A stretch of DNA of 64,000 bases from Microtetraspora malaysiensis (GCF_001528665.1 NZ_BBYJ01000010.1:186001-250000); one strand, 5' to 3'; counted from the stretch's first letter, positions 34,261 through 45,016 are shown. Program-made: numbers and translations. Notes: a model not told the origin generated them from the letters alone.

Positions 34261-35304
34261 TCAGGACGAGAGCAGGGGGCGCAGGGCCGCCATGATGTCA
34301 GGCGGCGACTCGCGGGAGGAGAAACCCGCGGCGCGCGGATGACCGCCTCCGCCCAGGGCCGAGCAGGCGCGTCCCACGTCCACGGCCCCCTTGGACCGGG
34401 TGGAGACGTTCCACGTGCCCGTGTCGTCCTCCTTGAGCACCACCGCGACGTCCGCCTCCTCGACCCGGCGGACGACGTCGATCACGCCCTCCACCTCGTC
34501 GTACGGCAGGGCCGCCGCGGCGCGCTCCGCCCGCGTCACGTACGTCCAGACCAGGCCGTGCCCGCCGGCGGCGGCGGGTTCGAGCGTGACCCGGCCGATC
34601 GCGGCGCCGAGGACGGTGAGATAGCCGAAGGGCGCGCCGTCCCACAGCTCCCGCGCGATCTCGTCGGGACGCAGCCCGGTCGCGATCAGCCGCGCGGCCA
34701 GCGCGTGGACCTCCGGCGTGGTGGAGTACTTGAACGAGCCCGTGTCGGTCACCAGCGCCGTGTAGAGGCAGGTCGCGACGTCGATATCCACGGCCAATCC
34801 CAGGCGCCGGACAAGCTCCTCGACCAGGACGGACGTGGCGGCGACGGTGGAGTCGACCAGGTTCAGCGTGCCGAACCCGGTGTTCGACGCGTGGTGGTCG
34901 ACCACGACCAGTTCCCCGGCCTGGCCCGCGTGCGGGGTGAGCAGGCCCAGCCGCTCCACGGTGGAGGCGTCGAAGGTCATCATCAGCGGCGGCCCGGTCG
35001 GATAGTCCAAGGGATCGACCAGCAGGTCCTGCCCCGGCAGGAAACGCAGCAGCCGCGGCACGGTGAAGCGGCGGTCGCCGAAGGACGCGACCACCTCCTT
35101 CCCCGCGCCGCGGAGGGCGAGGCCGAAGCCGAGCATGGAGCCGAGGGCGTCACCGTCCGGCGACACGTGACAGGCCAGCGCGATCCGGTCCGCGGCGGCG
35201 ATCAACTCGACCGCGCGCGCCCAGTCCCGCTCGTCGGGCGCCGGGATGCCGCCCGCCGCGGGCTCGACCCGACCGCCCGCGTCCCGTGTCACGTCCGGTG
35301 CCAC
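34261..35304 (-). CDS. nrnA: DHH-family phosphoesterase (NrnA-like oligoribonuclease / pAp phosphatase)
   Basis: 347 residues from GTG 35304 (a GTG 12 bp later is also possible). The DHH domain has HVSPDGDALGSMLG, DHHASN and TDTGSFKYSTT; the DHHA1 domain ends with ALGGGGHPRAAGFS. NrnA removes nanoRNAs and dephosphorylates 3-prime-phosphoadenosine-5-prime-phosphate. The position between rbfA and truB is conserved in actinobacteria. Dual activity is inferred from the family. Confidence 0.92.
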   Translation of the reverse strand: MAPDVTRDAGGRVEPAAGGIPAPDERDWARAVELIAAADRIALACHVSPDGDALGSMLGFGLALRGAGKEVVASFGDRRFTVPRLLRFLPGQDLLVDPLDYPTGPPLMMTFDASTVERLGLLTPHAGQAGELVVVDHHASNTGFGTLNLVDSTVAATSVLVEELVRRLGLAVDIDVATCLYTALVTDTGSFKYSTTPEVHALAARLIATGLRPDEIARELWDGAPFGYLTVLGAAIGRVTLEPAAAGGHGLVWTYVTRAERAAAALPYDEVEGVIDVVRRVEEADVAVVLKEDDTGTWNVSTRSKGAVDVGRACSALGGGGHPRAAGFSSRESPPDIMAALRPLLSS

Positions 35305-35322
35305 CTTCCGCGCCGCGTCCGC

Positions 35323-35808
35323 TCAGATCGCCCGGTGGCCGGGGCGCTCGGACTCGTCGTCACTCTCGTCGTCGCCCGCCTCGCCGTCGTAGGCCTCCTC
35401 AAGGCGGTACGGGTCGGCCTCGCCGGCGTAGTTCGCGCCCTCGGCCCGCTTGGCGATCTCGGCGTCCTTGGCCCTGGCCACGGCGAACAGGTCGTCCATG
35501 TGCCGGGCGCTGTCAGGCAACGGGTCGTGCACGAACGTGAGCGTGGGGGTGTGCCGCAGGCCGGTCTGCCGGCCCACCTCGGAGCGGATGATCCCCTTGG
35601 CGCTCTCCAGGGCGGCGGCCGTGCCGGCCCGGTCCACCTCGGATCCGAAAACGGTGTAGAAGACCGTGGCGTCACCGAGGTCGGCGGTGATCCGGGCGTC
35701 GGTCACCGTCACGAAGCCGAGGCGCGGATCCTTGATCCGTCGCTCCAGCATCTCGGCGACCACCTGCTGAATGCGGTCGGCCAACTTCCTGGCGCGCGCT
35801 GCGTCCAT
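35323..35808 (-). CDS. rbfA: ribosome-binding factor A
   Basis: 161 residues from the ATG at 35808, with GGGGGAG upstream. KH-like RbfA core: [47 protein letters not shown], then [18 protein letters not shown]. An acidic, Asp/Glu-rich C-terminal tail (residues about 135-160) is typical of actinobacteria. It assists late 30S maturation and cold adaptation. 18 bp upstream of the NrnA-like gene. Confidence 0.95.
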   Translation of the reverse strand: MDAARARKLADRIQQVVAEMLERRIKDPRLGFVTVTDARITADLGDATVFYTVFGSEVDRAGTAAALESAKGIIRSEVGRQTGLRHTPTLTFVHDPLPDSARHMDDLFAVARAKDAEIAKRAEGANYAGEADPYRLEEAYDGEAGDDESDDESERPGHRAI

Positions 35809-35861
35809 GGCCGCGCTCCCCCTTCTCGGTTCTGGCACGGCCGCGCTCGGGGCACGGCCGT

Positions 35862-36161
35862 CTATTCTTCGTCGTCGTTGAAAAGCCGCTGTCGCGCGGA
35901 CAGCAGCTCGATCTCGGGGCGGAAGGCGACGAGACGCTCGCAGGCGTCGAGTACCTCACCGCAGTTGGCCGCGGAGGCCGACACCACGGCCACACCGATC
36001 TCGGCACGGCGATGCAGGTCGAGATGGCCGGTCTCGGCCACGGCCACCCCGGGAAACCGCCGTTGCACCTCGGCGACGAGGGGGCGGATCACGGAACGCT
36101 TCTGCTTCAGCGACCGCACGTCGCCGAGCAGGATGTCCAACGTCAGAGCACCGATGTACAT
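35862..36161 (-). CDS. DUF503 (YlxP-like) protein
   Basis: 99 residues: [43 protein letters not shown] and a C-terminal helix. The DUF503 family lies between infB and rbfA in most Gram-positives; B. subtilis YlxP is a small ferredoxin-like-fold protein implicated in ribosome assembly. Function here is inferred from context only. A strong hairpin separates it from infB. Confidence 0.92.
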   Translation of the reverse strand: MYIGALTLDILLGDVRSLKQKRSVIRPLVAEVQRRFPGVAVAETGHLDLHRRAEIGVAVVSASAANCGEVLDACERLVAFRPEIELLSARQRLFNDDEE

Positions 36162-36187
36162 CGATTTCTCACCGCAGAACGACGGTC

Positions 36188-36224
36188 ACGCCGCCGCCCC
36201 CGCACCAGGCGGGGGCGGCGGCGT
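36188..36224 (-). terminator. strong hairpin between infB and the DUF503 gene
   Basis: Perfect 16-bp GC-only-rich stem: ACGCCGCCGCCCCCGC (36188-36203) / GCGGGGGCGGCGGCGT (36209-36224), 5-nt loop, 7 bp after the infB stop. It should reduce or end transcription before the DUF503-rbfA genes. Confidence 0.75.
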
Positions 36225-36230
36225 CACACG

Positions 36231-39200
36231 TCACACGCGCGGCTTCTCCTGCATCTCGAACGTCTCGATGACGTCGTCGATCTTGATGTCGTTGTAGCCG
36301 ACACCGATACCGCACTCGAAGCCCTCGCGGACCTCGGTCGCGTCGTCCTTGAAGCGACGCAGCGACGAGACGGTGAGATTGTCGGCCACCACGACACCGT
36401 CGCGGATGATCCGTGCCTTGCTGTTGCGGGTGATCGTGCCCGAGCGGACCAGAGCACCGGCGATGTTGCCGATCTTCGGCACCTTGAAGACCTCGCGGAC
36501 CTCGGCGGTACCCGTCCTGACCTCTTCGAACTCCGGCTTGAGCATGCCCTTGAGGGCCGCCTCGATCTCCTCGATCGCCTGGTAGATGACCGAGTAGTAC
36601 CGGATGTCGACGCCCTCGCGCTCGGCCAGGTCGCGCGCCCGGACCTCCGGACGCACGTTGAAGCCGATGATGACGGCGTTGTCGTCGGCCACCGCCAGGT
36701 TGACGTCGTACTCCGTGATCGCACCGACGGCGCGGTGCAGAACCCGGAGGTTGACCTCTTCGCCGACGTCGATCTTGAGTAGCGCGTCCTCGAGGGCTTC
36801 CACCGAACCGGAGACGTCACCCTTGATGATGAGCTTGAGCTCGTCGACCTGACCCTTCTCGAGGTCCTTGAACAGCTCCTCGAGAGTGCGCCGGCGGCCG
36901 GACTTCGCCATGTCGGCGATGCGCTGACGGGCCGCCCGCTGCTGGGCGATCTGCCGCGCCATCCGGTCGTCGGTGACGACGATGAAGTTGTCGCCCGCGC
37001 GCGGGACAGCGGTCAGACCGAGCACCAGGACCGGACGCGACGGGTCGGCCTCTTCGACCGTCTCGCCGTTGTCGTCCAGCATCGCCCGGACGCGGCCGAA
37101 GGCCTCGCCACAGACGATGGAGTCGCCCACCCGGAGCGTGCCGCGCTGCACCAGCACGGTCGCCACCGGACCGCGGCCCTTGTCGAGATGCGCCTCGATG
37201 GCCAGGCCCTGGGCGTCCATGTCCGGGTTCGCCCGCAGGTCGAGCTCGGCGTCGGCGGTCAGCAGGATCGCCTCGAGCAGCTTGTCGATGCCGAGGCCCT
37301 GCTTGGCGGAGATGTCCACGAACAGCGTGGAGCCGCCGAACTCCTCGGCCACCAGGCCGTACTCGGTGAGCTGGGCCCGGACCTTGGTCGGGTCCGCACC
37401 CTCCTTGTCGACCTTGTTGACCGCGACCACGATCGGCACGTCCGCCGCCTGCGCGTGGTTCAGCGCCTCGATCGTCTGCGGCTTCACGCCGTCGTCTGCG
37501 GCGACGACGAGCACCGCGATGTCGGTGGCCTGGGCACCACGGGCACGCATGGCGGTGAACGCCTCGTGACCGGGGGTGTCGATGAAGGTGATCTTGCGGG
37601 TCTCACCCTCGTGCTCGGTGGCCACCTGGTACGCACCGATGTGCTGGGTGATGCCACCCGCCTCGCGCGCGACCACGTTGGTGTGCCGGATCGCGTCGAG
37701 GGTCTTCGTCTTACCGTGGTCGACGTGGCCCATGACGGTCACGACCGGCGGACGCGGCGCGAGGTCGGCCTCGTCACCCTCGTCCTCACCGAACTCGATC
37801 TTGAAGGACTCGAGAAGCTCGCGGTCCTCCTCCTCCGGGCTGACGACCTGGATGATGTAGTCGAGCTCAGCGCCGAGAAGCTGCAGCGTCTCCTCGTTGA
37901 CCGACTGGGTCGCGGTCACCATCTCGCCGAGGTGCAGCATGATCTGCACCAGCGACGCGGGGTTCGCGCCGATCCGGTCGGCGAAGTCGGACAGGGACGC
38001 GCCACGCGGCAGACGGATCGTCTGCCCGCCGCCACGCGGAGCCTGGACGCCGCCGATCGACGGAGCCGACATGTTGTCGAACTCCTGGCGCCTCTGCCGC
38101 TTCGACTTGCGACCACGGGTCGGACGCCCGCCGGGACGACCGAAGGCGCCCGCCGTACCGCCACCGCGGCCGCGGCCGCCGCCACCGGGACGACCGACGA
38201 AACCGCCGCCGCCACCACCCGGGCCACCGCCCGCACCGGGACGACCGCCGGTGCCCGTACGGGCACCGCCGAAGCCGCCGCCACCACCGGGACGACCGGC
38301 ACCGCCACCGCCACCGGGACGGCCACCGCCGCCACCGCCGGGACGGCCACCGCCGCCACCGCCGGGACGACCGGCACCGCCACCCGGAGCGGCCGGGCGG
38401 CCCTGCGGCATCATCATCGGGTTCGGACGCGGACCACCGGGACGCGGACCACCGGCGCCAGGCCCCGGACGGGGACCGCCGGCACCAGGGCCAGGACGGG
38501 GACCGCCCGCTCCCGGACCGGGACGCGGACCGCCGGCGCCGGGAGCACCCGGGCGCGCCGACGGCGGACGCGGCATCGCGCCGTCGCGGGCGCCGTCACG
38601 CCGCGGCTCGCGAGGACCACGGTCGCCGCGGTCGCCGCGGTCGCCGCGCTCGCCACCGTCGCGGGCGCCGGGACGCGGAGGCCGCTGACCCATGCCGCTC
38701 GCGGTGGACGAGAACGGGTTGTTGCCCGGACGCGGACCGCGCGGGCCCGGCTTGGGCGCACCCGGACGCGGAGCCTGACCGGACGGCGTCGGCGCACCCG
38801 GAGCGGCCGGACGCGACGCGGGACCCGGGCGCGGGCCCGGCTTCGGCGCGCCGCCACCCGGACGGGGGCCGGACGCGGCCGGACGCGGGGTCTCGGGCCG
38901 CGCAGCCTCGGGCCGCGGAACCTGCGGACGCACCGCGGGCCGCGCCGCCTCGGGCCGCGCAGCCTCGGGCCGCACCTCCTCGGGCGCGGGCTGCGTCGGA
39001 TGGGGCATGGGAACCGGACGGGGCGCGGGCCGCGGGCCCGGCTTGGGGACCGGCCTGACGCCGGCGTCCGGAGACTGGGAAACAGGCGCCGCCGCGCCGG
39101 CGGCCTGGCCTTCGGCCGGCCTCGGCGCAGGCCGAGGCTGCGCCGGACGGGGAGACGGCTTGCCGCCCCTGGAGGAGTCGCCCTTACCGAACGCCTCCGT

Positions 39201-39338
39201 AAGCTTGCGGACGACCGGTGCCTCAATCGTTGAGGACGCCGATCGCACGAACTCGCCCATCTCGGTGAGCTTGGCCATCACGACCTTGCTCTCTACTCCG
39301 AACTCCTTGGCGAGTTCGTAAACCCGGACCTTCGCCAC
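36231..39338 (-). CDS. infB: translation initiation factor IF-2
   Basis: 1035 residues. The last ~600 contain the GTPase: [15 protein letters not shown] (G1), [15 protein letters not shown] (G3), NKVDKEGAD (G4) and SAKQG (G5), then domains II-IV. The first ~55 residues are the IF2-N domain ([26 protein letters not shown]). Between them, about 370 residues are Pro/Gly/Arg low complexity ([14 protein letters not shown]-type and [10 protein letters not shown]-type repeats), giving a protein longer than the ~890 of E. coli. IF-2 delivers initiator tRNA to the 30S subunit. Confidence 0.97.
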   Translation of the reverse strand: MAKVRVYELAKEFGVESKVVMAKLTEMGEFVRSASSTIEAPVVRKLTEAFGKGDSSRGGKPSPRPAQPRPAPRPAEGQAAGAAAPVSQSPDAGVRPVPKPGPRPAPRPVPMPHPTQPAPEEVRPEAARPEAARPAVRPQVPRPEAARPETPRPAASGPRPGGGAPKPGPRPGPASRPAAPGAPTPSGQAPRPGAPKPGPRGPRPGNNPFSSTASGMGQRPPRPGARDGGERGDRGDRGDRGPREPRRDGARDGAMPRPPSARPGAPGAGGPRPGPGAGGPRPGPGAGGPRPGPGAGGPRPGGPRPNPMMMPQGRPAAPGGGAGRPGGGGGGRPGGGGGGRPGGGGGAGRPGGGGGFGGARTGTGGRPGAGGGPGGGGGGFVGRPGGGGRGRGGGTAGAFGRPGGRPTRGRKSKRQRRQEFDNMSAPSIGGVQAPRGGGQTIRLPRGASLSDFADRIGANPASLVQIMLHLGEMVTATQSVNEETLQLLGAELDYIIQVVSPEEEDRELLESFKIEFGEDEGDEADLAPRPPVVTVMGHVDHGKTKTLDAIRHTNVVAREAGGITQHIGAYQVATEHEGETRKITFIDTPGHEAFTAMRARGAQATDIAVLVVAADDGVKPQTIEALNHAQAADVPIVVAVNKVDKEGADPTKVRAQLTEYGLVAEEFGGSTLFVDISAKQGLGIDKLLEAILLTADAELDLRANPDMDAQGLAIEAHLDKGRGPVATVLVQRGTLRVGDSIVCGEAFGRVRAMLDDNGETVEEADPSRPVLVLGLTAVPRAGDNFIVVTDDRMARQIAQQRAARQRIADMAKSGRRRTLEELFKDLEKGQVDELKLIIKGDVSGSVEALEDALLKIDVGEEVNLRVLHRAVGAITEYDVNLAVADDNAVIIGFNVRPEVRARDLAEREGVDIRYYSVIYQAIEEIEAALKGMLKPEFEEVRTGTAEVREVFKVPKIGNIAGALVRSGTITRNSKARIIRDGVVVADNLTVSSLRRFKDDATEVREGFECGIGVGYNDIKIDDVIETFEMQEKPRV

Positions 39339-39423
39339 TGCACTCCCTAACTCGGCCCGGGAGGCTGGCTGGCCGCCGGACCGTCGCTACCTAGACGTAC
39401 TCATCGCCGCGTGCTCATCAGGC

Positions 39424-39451
39424 GCTCATAGCAATCTGACTCCGCCCATCA
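39424..39451 (-). promoter_or_regulatory. candidate infB promoter
   Basis: Reading leftward, TTGATG (39446-39451) and TATGAG (39424-39429) are 16 bp apart, about 90 bp before the infB ATG and inside the 191-bp gap behind ylxR. infB may therefore be transcribed independently of nusA. Confidence 0.4.
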
Positions 39452-39529
39452 ACTCGGCGTCCCTTACATGACAGTTCGTTCCGACCCCATGCCTACCGTG
39501 AGATCGGCAATTGGTAACCATTCACCCGG

Positions 39530-39826
39530 TCAGCGCCGGGCGTCAAGCCCCGCGAGGTAGTCACTCAGACGCGTCACATCGAGCGTCCTCCCGGTGCGGA
39601 AGGCACGAGAGAACGCCCGGCGACGCATCGCGAGCTCCAGACAGCTCGGCGCGGGATGCAGTGACGCACCTCGCCCAGGAAGCCGTCCTCGCACGTCGGG
39701 GACGATGACGTCCTCGACCACGACCAGGCGGAGCAGCTCGGACTTGACCGTGCGAACCCGGCAGCCCACGCAAGTTCTCAGCGGGGCCGCCTGGCCACCA
39801 TGCTCCAGCTTACCTTGCCGACGCAT
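39530..39826 (-). CDS. ylxR: YlxR / DUF448 RNA-binding protein
   Basis: 98 residues. Core motif [20 protein letters not shown], then [31 protein letters not shown]. The YlxR fold is a small basic putative RNA-binding protein; a homologue binds RNase P RNA or acts as a nucleoid-type regulator in other bacteria. The gene lies between nusA and infB as usual. The ATG at 39826 overlaps the nusA end by 17 bp, so translation is coupled. Confidence 0.9.
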   Translation of the reverse strand: MRRQGKLEHGGQAAPLRTCVGCRVRTVKSELLRLVVVEDVIVPDVRGRLPGRGASLHPAPSCLELAMRRRAFSRAFRTGRTLDVTRLSDYLAGLDARR

Positions 39827-40811
39827 CAGCGGGATCGGCCGGTGCCTCCTGGGTGTCCGGCCGGATGTCGATGCGCCATCCGGTGAGCCGGTTGGCGAGG
39901 CGGGCGTTCTGCCCCTCCTTGCCGATCGCCAGCGAGAGCTGGTAGTCGGGCACGATCACCCGGGCGACGCGCGCCTCCGCGTCGACCACCTCGACACGGG
40001 AAACACGCGCGGGCGACAGGGCATTCCCCACGAACTCCGCCGGGTCCTCCGACCAGTCGATGATGTCGATCTTCTCGCCGTGCAGCTCGGTCATCACGTT
40101 GCGCACACGCGAACCCATCGGGCCGATGCAGGCGCCCTTGGCGTTCACGCCGCCCTTGCGGGAGCGTACGGCGATCTTCGTGCGGTGGCCGGCCTCGCGG
40201 GCGATGGCGGCGATGTCCACCGTGCCGTCGGCGATCTCGGGCACCTCAAGGGCGAAGAGCTTCTTCACCAGGTTGGGGTGCGTCCGCGACAGCGTCACCG
40301 ACGGCCCCTTGGGCCCCTTCTTCACCTGCACCACGTAGCAGCGGATCCGCTCGCCGTGGGTGTACTCCTCGCCGGGGACCTGCTCGTTGTGGGGCAGGAT
40401 CGCCTCGATCTTCCCCAGGTCGACCAGGACGACCCGCGGGTCCTTGCCCTGCTGGATGATCCCGGCGACGAGCTCACCCTCGCGGCTGGCGAACTCCCCG
40501 AAGTTGATCTCGTCCTCCGCGTCCCGCAGCTGCTGCAGGATCACCTGCTTGGCCGTGGTCGCGGCGATGCGGCTGAAGTTGCCGGGGGTGTCGTCGTACT
40601 CCCTCAGCACCTCACCGCCCTCGCCCAGCTCGACCGCCCAGATGGTCACGTGACCGGTGGCGCGGTCAAGCTCGGCCCTGGCCTTCTGCGCCGCGCCCTC
40701 GGTACGGAAGTAGGCGATCAGAAGCGCGTCCTCGATCGCCTTGACGACGAGGTCGAAGGAGATGTCCTTCTCCCGCTCCAGGCTGCGCAGGACGCTCATG
40801 TCAATGTCCAC
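39810..40811 (-). CDS. nusA: transcription termination/antitermination factor NusA
   Basis: 333 residues: N-terminal RNAP-binding domain ([35 protein letters not shown]), S1 domain ([22 protein letters not shown]), KH1 ([25 protein letters not shown]) and KH2 ([26 protein letters not shown]). No C-terminal acidic repeats, as is normal for actinobacteria. NusA modulates pausing, intrinsic termination and rRNA antitermination. In the rimP-nusA-ylxR-infB order. Confidence 0.96.
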   Translation of the reverse strand: MDIDMSVLRSLEREKDISFDLVVKAIEDALLIAYFRTEGAAQKARAELDRATGHVTIWAVELGEGGEVLREYDDTPGNFSRIAATTAKQVILQQLRDAEDEINFGEFASREGELVAGIIQQGKDPRVVLVDLGKIEAILPHNEQVPGEEYTHGERIRCYVVQVKKGPKGPSVTLSRTHPNLVKKLFALEVPEIADGTVDIAAIAREAGHRTKIAVRSRKGGVNAKGACIGPMGSRVRNVMTELHGEKIDIIDWSEDPAEFVGNALSPARVSRVEVVDAEARVARVIVPDYQLSLAIGKEGQNARLANRLTGWRIDIRPDTQEAPADPADASAR

Positions 40812-40822
40812 AAGGCTCCCCC

Positions 40823-41323
40823 TTAGCCCTCGTCCTCGATGTCGCCATCGAGATCTTCACCGTGGCCGTCGTCCGCCCGGTTGAACTCCACCTGGACCCG
40901 CCCCTTGGCCAGGTCCGCAAGATCGATGCGGCGCGTGCCGTCCAGCTCCACGCCGGACTCGTCGACGCCGGTCACCCGTCCCTCGACGGAGGAGCCGTCT
41001 CGCAGGTCGGCCTTGACCAACCGGCCGTGGGCCCGCCGCCAGTGGCGCGGCTCGGTGAGCGGCCGGTCGACTCCCGGCGAGGTGACCTCCAGCACGTACG
41101 GGCTGCCGCCCAGCACGTCGGCCTCGTCAAGCTCCTTGGAGACGGCCTGGCTGACCTCCGCCACGTCGTCGAGGCTTATGCCGCCGTCGCGATCCACCAC
41201 CACGCGGACCAGCCGCCGCTTGCCCGCCGGAGTGATCGTCACGTCCTCCAGATCGAGCCCCTCGGCGGCGACCACCGGGCCGAGCAGCTCCAAAAGGCGG
41301 CCGCGTCGAGCATCCTCGCCCAT
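40823..41323 (-). CDS. rimP: ribosome maturation factor RimP
   Basis: 166 residues: [51 protein letters not shown] and [21 protein letters not shown] are the RimP signature; an acidic tail ends the protein. It assists 30S assembly. It is the first gene of the nusA operon, 11 bp before nusA. Confidence 0.95.
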   Translation of the reverse strand: MGEDARRGRLLELLGPVVAAEGLDLEDVTITPAGKRRLVRVVVDRDGGISLDDVAEVSQAVSKELDEADVLGGSPYVLEVTSPGVDRPLTEPRHWRRAHGRLVKADLRDGSSVEGRVTGVDESGVELDGTRRIDLADLAKGRVQVEFNRADDGHGEDLDGDIEDEG

Positions 41324-41448
41324 GCCGACCTCCCTGATTCAATTGGCGTACCTCGCCGAATGTGCCAACAGCCTATCGACACCACGGGGCGGAAAGAGCG
41401 CGACGCCTGGCCCCGACTACGGCGTCTCCCCCCTTACGATGCTGTCTC

Positions 41449-41964
41449 GTGGACGGAGGATCGACGCTGACGAGGCGCTCGTTGCTGGGTGTCGCGGTGG
41501 CCGGGGTGCTCGTCTCGGGCTGCTCGTCGTCCCCCGCCGCGAAACCCCGCGTGCCGGGGCCCCCTGATCCCGAGACGCTGCTGCTCAGGTCGCTGATCGC
41601 AGGCAAGGAGGAGACCGTCGCCCTGTACCACGGGGCCGCGCTCTCCCTGACGAAGCTGGCCGCCGAGCTGCGGCCGTTCGAGCAACGCCATCTGGCCCAT
41701 CTGGCCGCGTTGCGCGGCATGCTCCCGCAGGGCGCGGGCACGTCCGCCCCCGCGTCCGCGGCTCCGTCCGGTGCGGCACCGTCCGGGTCGCCGTCACCGT
41801 CGGCGTCCGCCGTCTCGCTGGCCGACCTGCGCCGCGCGGAACGGCGCGCGGCGACCGCGCGCCCCGGGCAGACGGAGGGGGCCTCCCCTGCCCTGTCCCA
41901 GCTCATCGCCAGCATCGGCGCCTGCGAGGCCGTGCACGTGATCGCCCTCGGGAGGCTGCGATGA
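41449..41964 (+). CDS. Tat-exported ferritin-like lipoprotein
   Basis: 171 residues from a GTG at 41449; TACGAT 8 bp upstream allows a leaderless mRNA. The N-terminus has TRRSLLGVAVAGVLVSGC: a twin-arginine (residues 9-10) and a lipobox with Cys25, so export by Tat with lipidation is likely. Residues about 40-170 are alpha-helical (LLLRSLIAGKEETVALYHGAA, ALSQLIASIGACEAVHVIALG) with a Ser/Pro/Ala-rich loop, resembling ferritin-like DUF4439-type domains. Stop and next start overlap (ATGA). Function unknown; metal or oxidative-stress handling is a guess. Confidence 0.8.
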   Translation: MDGGSTLTRRSLLGVAVAGVLVSGCSSSPAAKPRVPGPPDPETLLLRSLIAGKEETVALYHGAALSLTKLAAELRPFEQRHLAHLAALRGMLPQGAGTSAPASAAPSGAAPSGSPSPSASAVSLADLRRAERRAATARPGQTEGASPALSQLIASIGACEAVHVIALGRLR

Positions 41965-42428
41965 TCGACCCGCTCGAAAAGGCGCTCGCCGCCGAGCACG
42001 CCGCCGTGTACGCCTACGGAGTGATCGGCGGCAAGACCGGCGGCGCGCTGCGCACGAAGGCGACGGCCGGGTTCGACGCCCACCGGGCGCGCCGCGACCG
42101 GCTGCGCACGCTGATCCTGCGGCGGGGCGGCACACCGCCGGAGGCGAACCCCGCCTACCCGCTCCCGTTCGACGTGAAGGACAAGGACGACGCCGTACGG
42201 CTCGCGGTGCTGATCGAGGAGCGGGTCGTCGCCGCCTACCTGGAGCTCGCCGGCGATGGGGACGCCTCGCTGCGCCGGCTCGCCGCCCAGGCGATGCAGG
42301 AGGGCGCCGCCCGCGCGTACGACTGGCGGCCCGCGGTGGCCGCGTTCCCCGGGATGCCGGCGGAGCGGACCACCGGGTCGCCGCCGGTCAAGACCGAGCC
42401 GACGCCGGTGCCCGCGGCCTCCCCATGA
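41961..42428 (+). CDS. DUF4439 ferritin-like protein
   Basis: 155 residues, coupled by ATGA to the preceding lipoprotein gene. DUF4439 pattern: LEKALAAEHAAVYAYGVIGGKTGG, FDAHRARRDRLRTLILRRGGTPPEANPAYPLPF, and AVLIEERVVAAYLEL. The repeated E-x-x-H/Y residues match the ferritin-like di-metal arrangement. No signal peptide, so it acts inside the cell while its partner is outside. Role unproven. Confidence 0.88.
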   Translation: MIDPLEKALAAEHAAVYAYGVIGGKTGGALRTKATAGFDAHRARRDRLRTLILRRGGTPPEANPAYPLPFDVKDKDDAVRLAVLIEERVVAAYLELAGDGDASLRRLAAQAMQEGAARAYDWRPAVAAFPGMPAERTTGSPPVKTEPTPVPAASP

Positions 42429-42432
42429 ATGT

Positions 42433-42459
42433 GCCCGGTCCGGCCGTGCCGGACCGGGC
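42433..42459. terminator. bidirectional hairpin between DUF4439 and proS genes
   Basis: Perfect 12-bp stem GCCCGGTCCGGC (42433-42444) / GCCGGACCGGGC (42448-42459) with a 3-nt loop, 4 bp after the DUF4439 stop and 15 bp before the proS end. Confidence 0.8.
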
Positions 42460-42474
42460 GATGCCTCGGGTACG

Positions 42475-44217
42475 TCAGGCCCGGCAGGCCGCGAACACGC
42501 GCTCCACGGCCTCGGCGAGCGGGATCTCCTCCTTGGCGCCGGTGGCGCGGTCGCGCAGCTCCACGACGCCCTGAGCCAGCCCCCGGCCCACGATCAGCAC
42601 GGTGGGCATGCCGAGCAGCTCGGAGTCCTTGAACTTCACGCCGGGCGAGACGCCGGGGCGGTCGTCCACCAGGACGCGCAGGCCGCGCGCTTCGAGCTCC
42701 TCGGCGATCTGGGTCGCCACCTCGATCTGGTTCTCCTTGCCGGTGCCGACGACGTGGACGTCGGCGGGCGCGATCTCGCGCGGCCACGCCACGCCGAGGG
42801 CGTCGTGCCGCTGCTCGACCAGCACGGCGACGGCGCGCGAGACGCCCACGCCGTACGAGCCCATGGTGACGCGGATCGGCTTGCCGTCGGGGCCGAGGGC
42901 GTCGAGCCCGGCGGCGTCGGCGTACTTGCGGCCGAGCTGGAAGATGTGGCCGATCTCGATGCCGCGGTCGATGGACAGCGGGTGCGCGCAGCGCGGGCAG
43001 GAGTCACCGGCCCGGATCTCCGCCGCCTCGATGGTGCCGGCCGGCTGGAAGTCGCGGCCGGCGACGACGTGGGCGGCGTGCTTGCCGGGCTCGTTCGCGC
43101 CGGTGATCCAGGCGGAGCCGTCGACGACGCGCGGATCGACGAGGTAGGTGAGGCCCAGCGAGGCGAGCACCTGCGGGCCGATGTAGCCGCGGACGAGCCC
43201 GGGGTGCCGGGCGAAGTCCTCGGCCTCGAAGATCTCGGGGACGCCGGGGGTGAAGACCGCCTCCAGGCGCTTGAAGTCGACCTCGCGGTCGCCGGGCACG
43301 CCGACGACGACGACCTCGACCTTGTCTGATCCGGGGGTGCGGACCTTGACCACGATGTTCTTGAGGGTGTCCGCGGCGGTGATCCCGAGCCCGTGGTGCT
43401 CGTTGACGTACTCGACCAGCGACTCGATGGTCGGGGTGTCCGGCGTGTCGAGGACGCGGAGGGCGGGCTGCTCGGCCGTCACGGCGGGCGGCGCGGGCGT
43501 GGTGACCGCCTCGGCGTTCGCGGCGTATCCGCAGTTGTGGCAGGCGACGAAGGTGTCCTCACCGGTGGGGCAGGGCGCGAGGAACTCCTCGGAGGCCGAG
43601 CCGCCCATCGCGCCGGACATGGCGAAGCAGATGCGGTAGTCGATGCCGAGCCGGTCGAAGATGCGGATGTACGCCTCGCGGTGCTGCTCATACGAGTGCT
43701 TGAGGCCGTCGTCGTCGAGGTCGAAGGAGTAGGAGTCCTTCATGACGAACTCGCGCCCGCGCAGGATGCCCGCCCTGGGCCGGGCCTCGTCGCGGTACTT
43801 CGTCTGGATCTGGTAGAGGGTGACCGGATAGTCCTTATAGGAGGAGTACTCGCCCTTCACCATGTCGGTGAACATCTCCTCGTGGGTGGGACCCAGGAGG
43901 TAGTCGGCGCCCTTGCGGTCCTTCAGGCGGAAGAGCGTGTCGCCGTACTCGGTCCAGCGGCCGGTCGCCTCGTAGTAGTCGCGGGGCAGCAGCGCGGGGA
44001 AGAGCACCTCCTGGCCGCCGATCCGGTTCATCTCCTCGCGCACCACGCGGGCGACGTTCTCCAGGACGATCTTGCCGAGCGGCAGCCAGGAATAGATGCC
44101 GGGCGCGACCCGCCGGACATAGCCGGCGCGGACGAGCAGCTTGTGGCTCGGCACTTCCGCGTCCGCCGGATCCTCACGCAGGGTGCGCAGGAACAGGGTC
44201 GACATACGCAGCAGCAC
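42475..44217 (-). CDS. proS: prolyl-tRNA synthetase
   Basis: 580 residues from GTG at 44217, six bases after GAGGAG; this beats both an ATG at 44205 and longer frames. Class II motifs: [25 protein letters not shown], motif 2 [27 protein letters not shown] and motif 3 [17 protein letters not shown]. The YbaK-like editing insertion (about 230-390) and anticodon-binding domain indicate the long bacterial-type ProS with editing of Ala-tRNAPro. No T-box is visible in the 142-bp upstream gap. Confidence 0.96.
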   Translation of the reverse strand: MLLRMSTLFLRTLREDPADAEVPSHKLLVRAGYVRRVAPGIYSWLPLGKIVLENVARVVREEMNRIGGQEVLFPALLPRDYYEATGRWTEYGDTLFRLKDRKGADYLLGPTHEEMFTDMVKGEYSSYKDYPVTLYQIQTKYRDEARPRAGILRGREFVMKDSYSFDLDDDGLKHSYEQHREAYIRIFDRLGIDYRICFAMSGAMGGSASEEFLAPCPTGEDTFVACHNCGYAANAEAVTTPAPPAVTAEQPALRVLDTPDTPTIESLVEYVNEHHGLGITAADTLKNIVVKVRTPGSDKVEVVVVGVPGDREVDFKRLEAVFTPGVPEIFEAEDFARHPGLVRGYIGPQVLASLGLTYLVDPRVVDGSAWITGANEPGKHAAHVVAGRDFQPAGTIEAAEIRAGDSCPRCAHPLSIDRGIEIGHIFQLGRKYADAAGLDALGPDGKPIRVTMGSYGVGVSRAVAVLVEQRHDALGVAWPREIAPADVHVVGTGKENQIEVATQIAEELEARGLRVLVDDRPGVSPGVKFKDSELLGMPTVLIVGRGLAQGVVELRDRATGAKEEIPLAEAVERVFAACRA

Positions 44218-44359
44218 GGCTACTCCTCGCTCGGTGATGGGAGATCTCATAAGAGACGATGTGCTAAGGCTATCCACTCCCGGCCGCGAAGTGCCCGCCG
44301 TTATCCCCAGGCTCCGCCGTGAGCTCTACTGTCGACCCCTGTTCGAACCCGGAACGTGG

Positions 44360-45016
44360 CTAGGACACGGCGGTCAGCGCGTAGATCACGACGAGCCCGA
44401 ACGCGACCCCGGAGGCGCGCAGCCGGGACGGCAGGGTGGGGCGCAGGCACAGTGCGGAGGCCAGGCCGAGCGCGAGCGCCGTGCCCCACTGCCACACCGG
44501 CAGCGCCGCGCCGTTCAGCAGGTCCAGGTAGCCGTCCACGTCGTCGGCCAGGAAGAGCACGGCGAGGCCGCCGGCGGCGACGTCGCCCCACCTGTCCCGC
44601 AGCCGGGTGAGGGAGGCGAGCACACCGCTCAGGACCATGAGGAACAGCAGGCGGTTGAGGGAGTCGGCCACGCCGTCGAGAGGGGACTGCCCACCGATGA
44701 CGGCCGCGCAGACGATCCGCGAGATCAGCGCGCCGAACGCGGTGAGGGTGCTGTTGACCAGCGCCCAGCCGAACCCGAGCGACAGGCGGCCGGACAGGAT
44801 CACGACGGCGACCACGAGGTAGGGGTCCGCGGCGGCCGAGGCCTGCGCGGGGGCGAACCTGACGCAGACGGCGGCGACCACCCCGGCGACCACGCCCATG
44901 GCGAGTCCGAGCAGCATGTCGCGCTGGATGCGGTTCTCCCACCGCTCCAGATCCGCGAAGTCACCCGGCAGGTCGCCTACGACCCGACGCCGGAGCTTGT
45001 CCAAGGCCACAGCCAC
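44360..45016 (-). CDS. hypothetical multi-pass membrane protein
   Basis: 218 residues from GTG at 45016, with GGGGGA upstream. An N-terminal ~35-residue cytoplasmic stretch (VALDKLRRRVVGDLPGDFADLERWENRIQRD) precedes six to seven hydrophobic segments (LLGLAMGVVAGVVAAVCV, YLVVAVVILSGRLSLGFGW, ALISRIVCAAVIGG, LLFLMVLSGVLASLT, GLAVLFLADDVDGYLDLL, ALALGLASALCL). I do not recognise a family. It is divergent from the IpdE2-like gene; the shared 118-bp region holds a KstR2-like site, so it may belong to that regulon. Confidence 0.7.
   Translation of the reverse strand: MAVALDKLRRRVVGDLPGDFADLERWENRIQRDMLLGLAMGVVAGVVAAVCVRFAPAQASAAADPYLVVAVVILSGRLSLGFGWALVNSTLTAFGALISRIVCAAVIGGQSPLDGVADSLNRLLFLMVLSGVLASLTRLRDRWGDVAAGGLAVLFLADDVDGYLDLLNGAALPVWQWGTALALGLASALCLRPTLPSRLRASGVAFGLVVIYALTAVS

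Noticed and set aside
37188-39233. A 681-codon frame opposite infB
   Set aside because: It is the antisense of the Gly/Pro/Arg repeats of IF-2; the translation is Thr/Arg/Gly low complexity with no ribosome site or family motif.
44218-44359. Possible T-box leader before proS
   Set aside because: No T-box consensus or specifier hairpin is visible and the gap is short for one.
44335-44360. GTTCGAACCC resembling a tRNA T-loop
   Set aside because: The flanking bases do not pair into a T-stem and no D-arm, anticodon arm or acceptor stem can be drawn around it.
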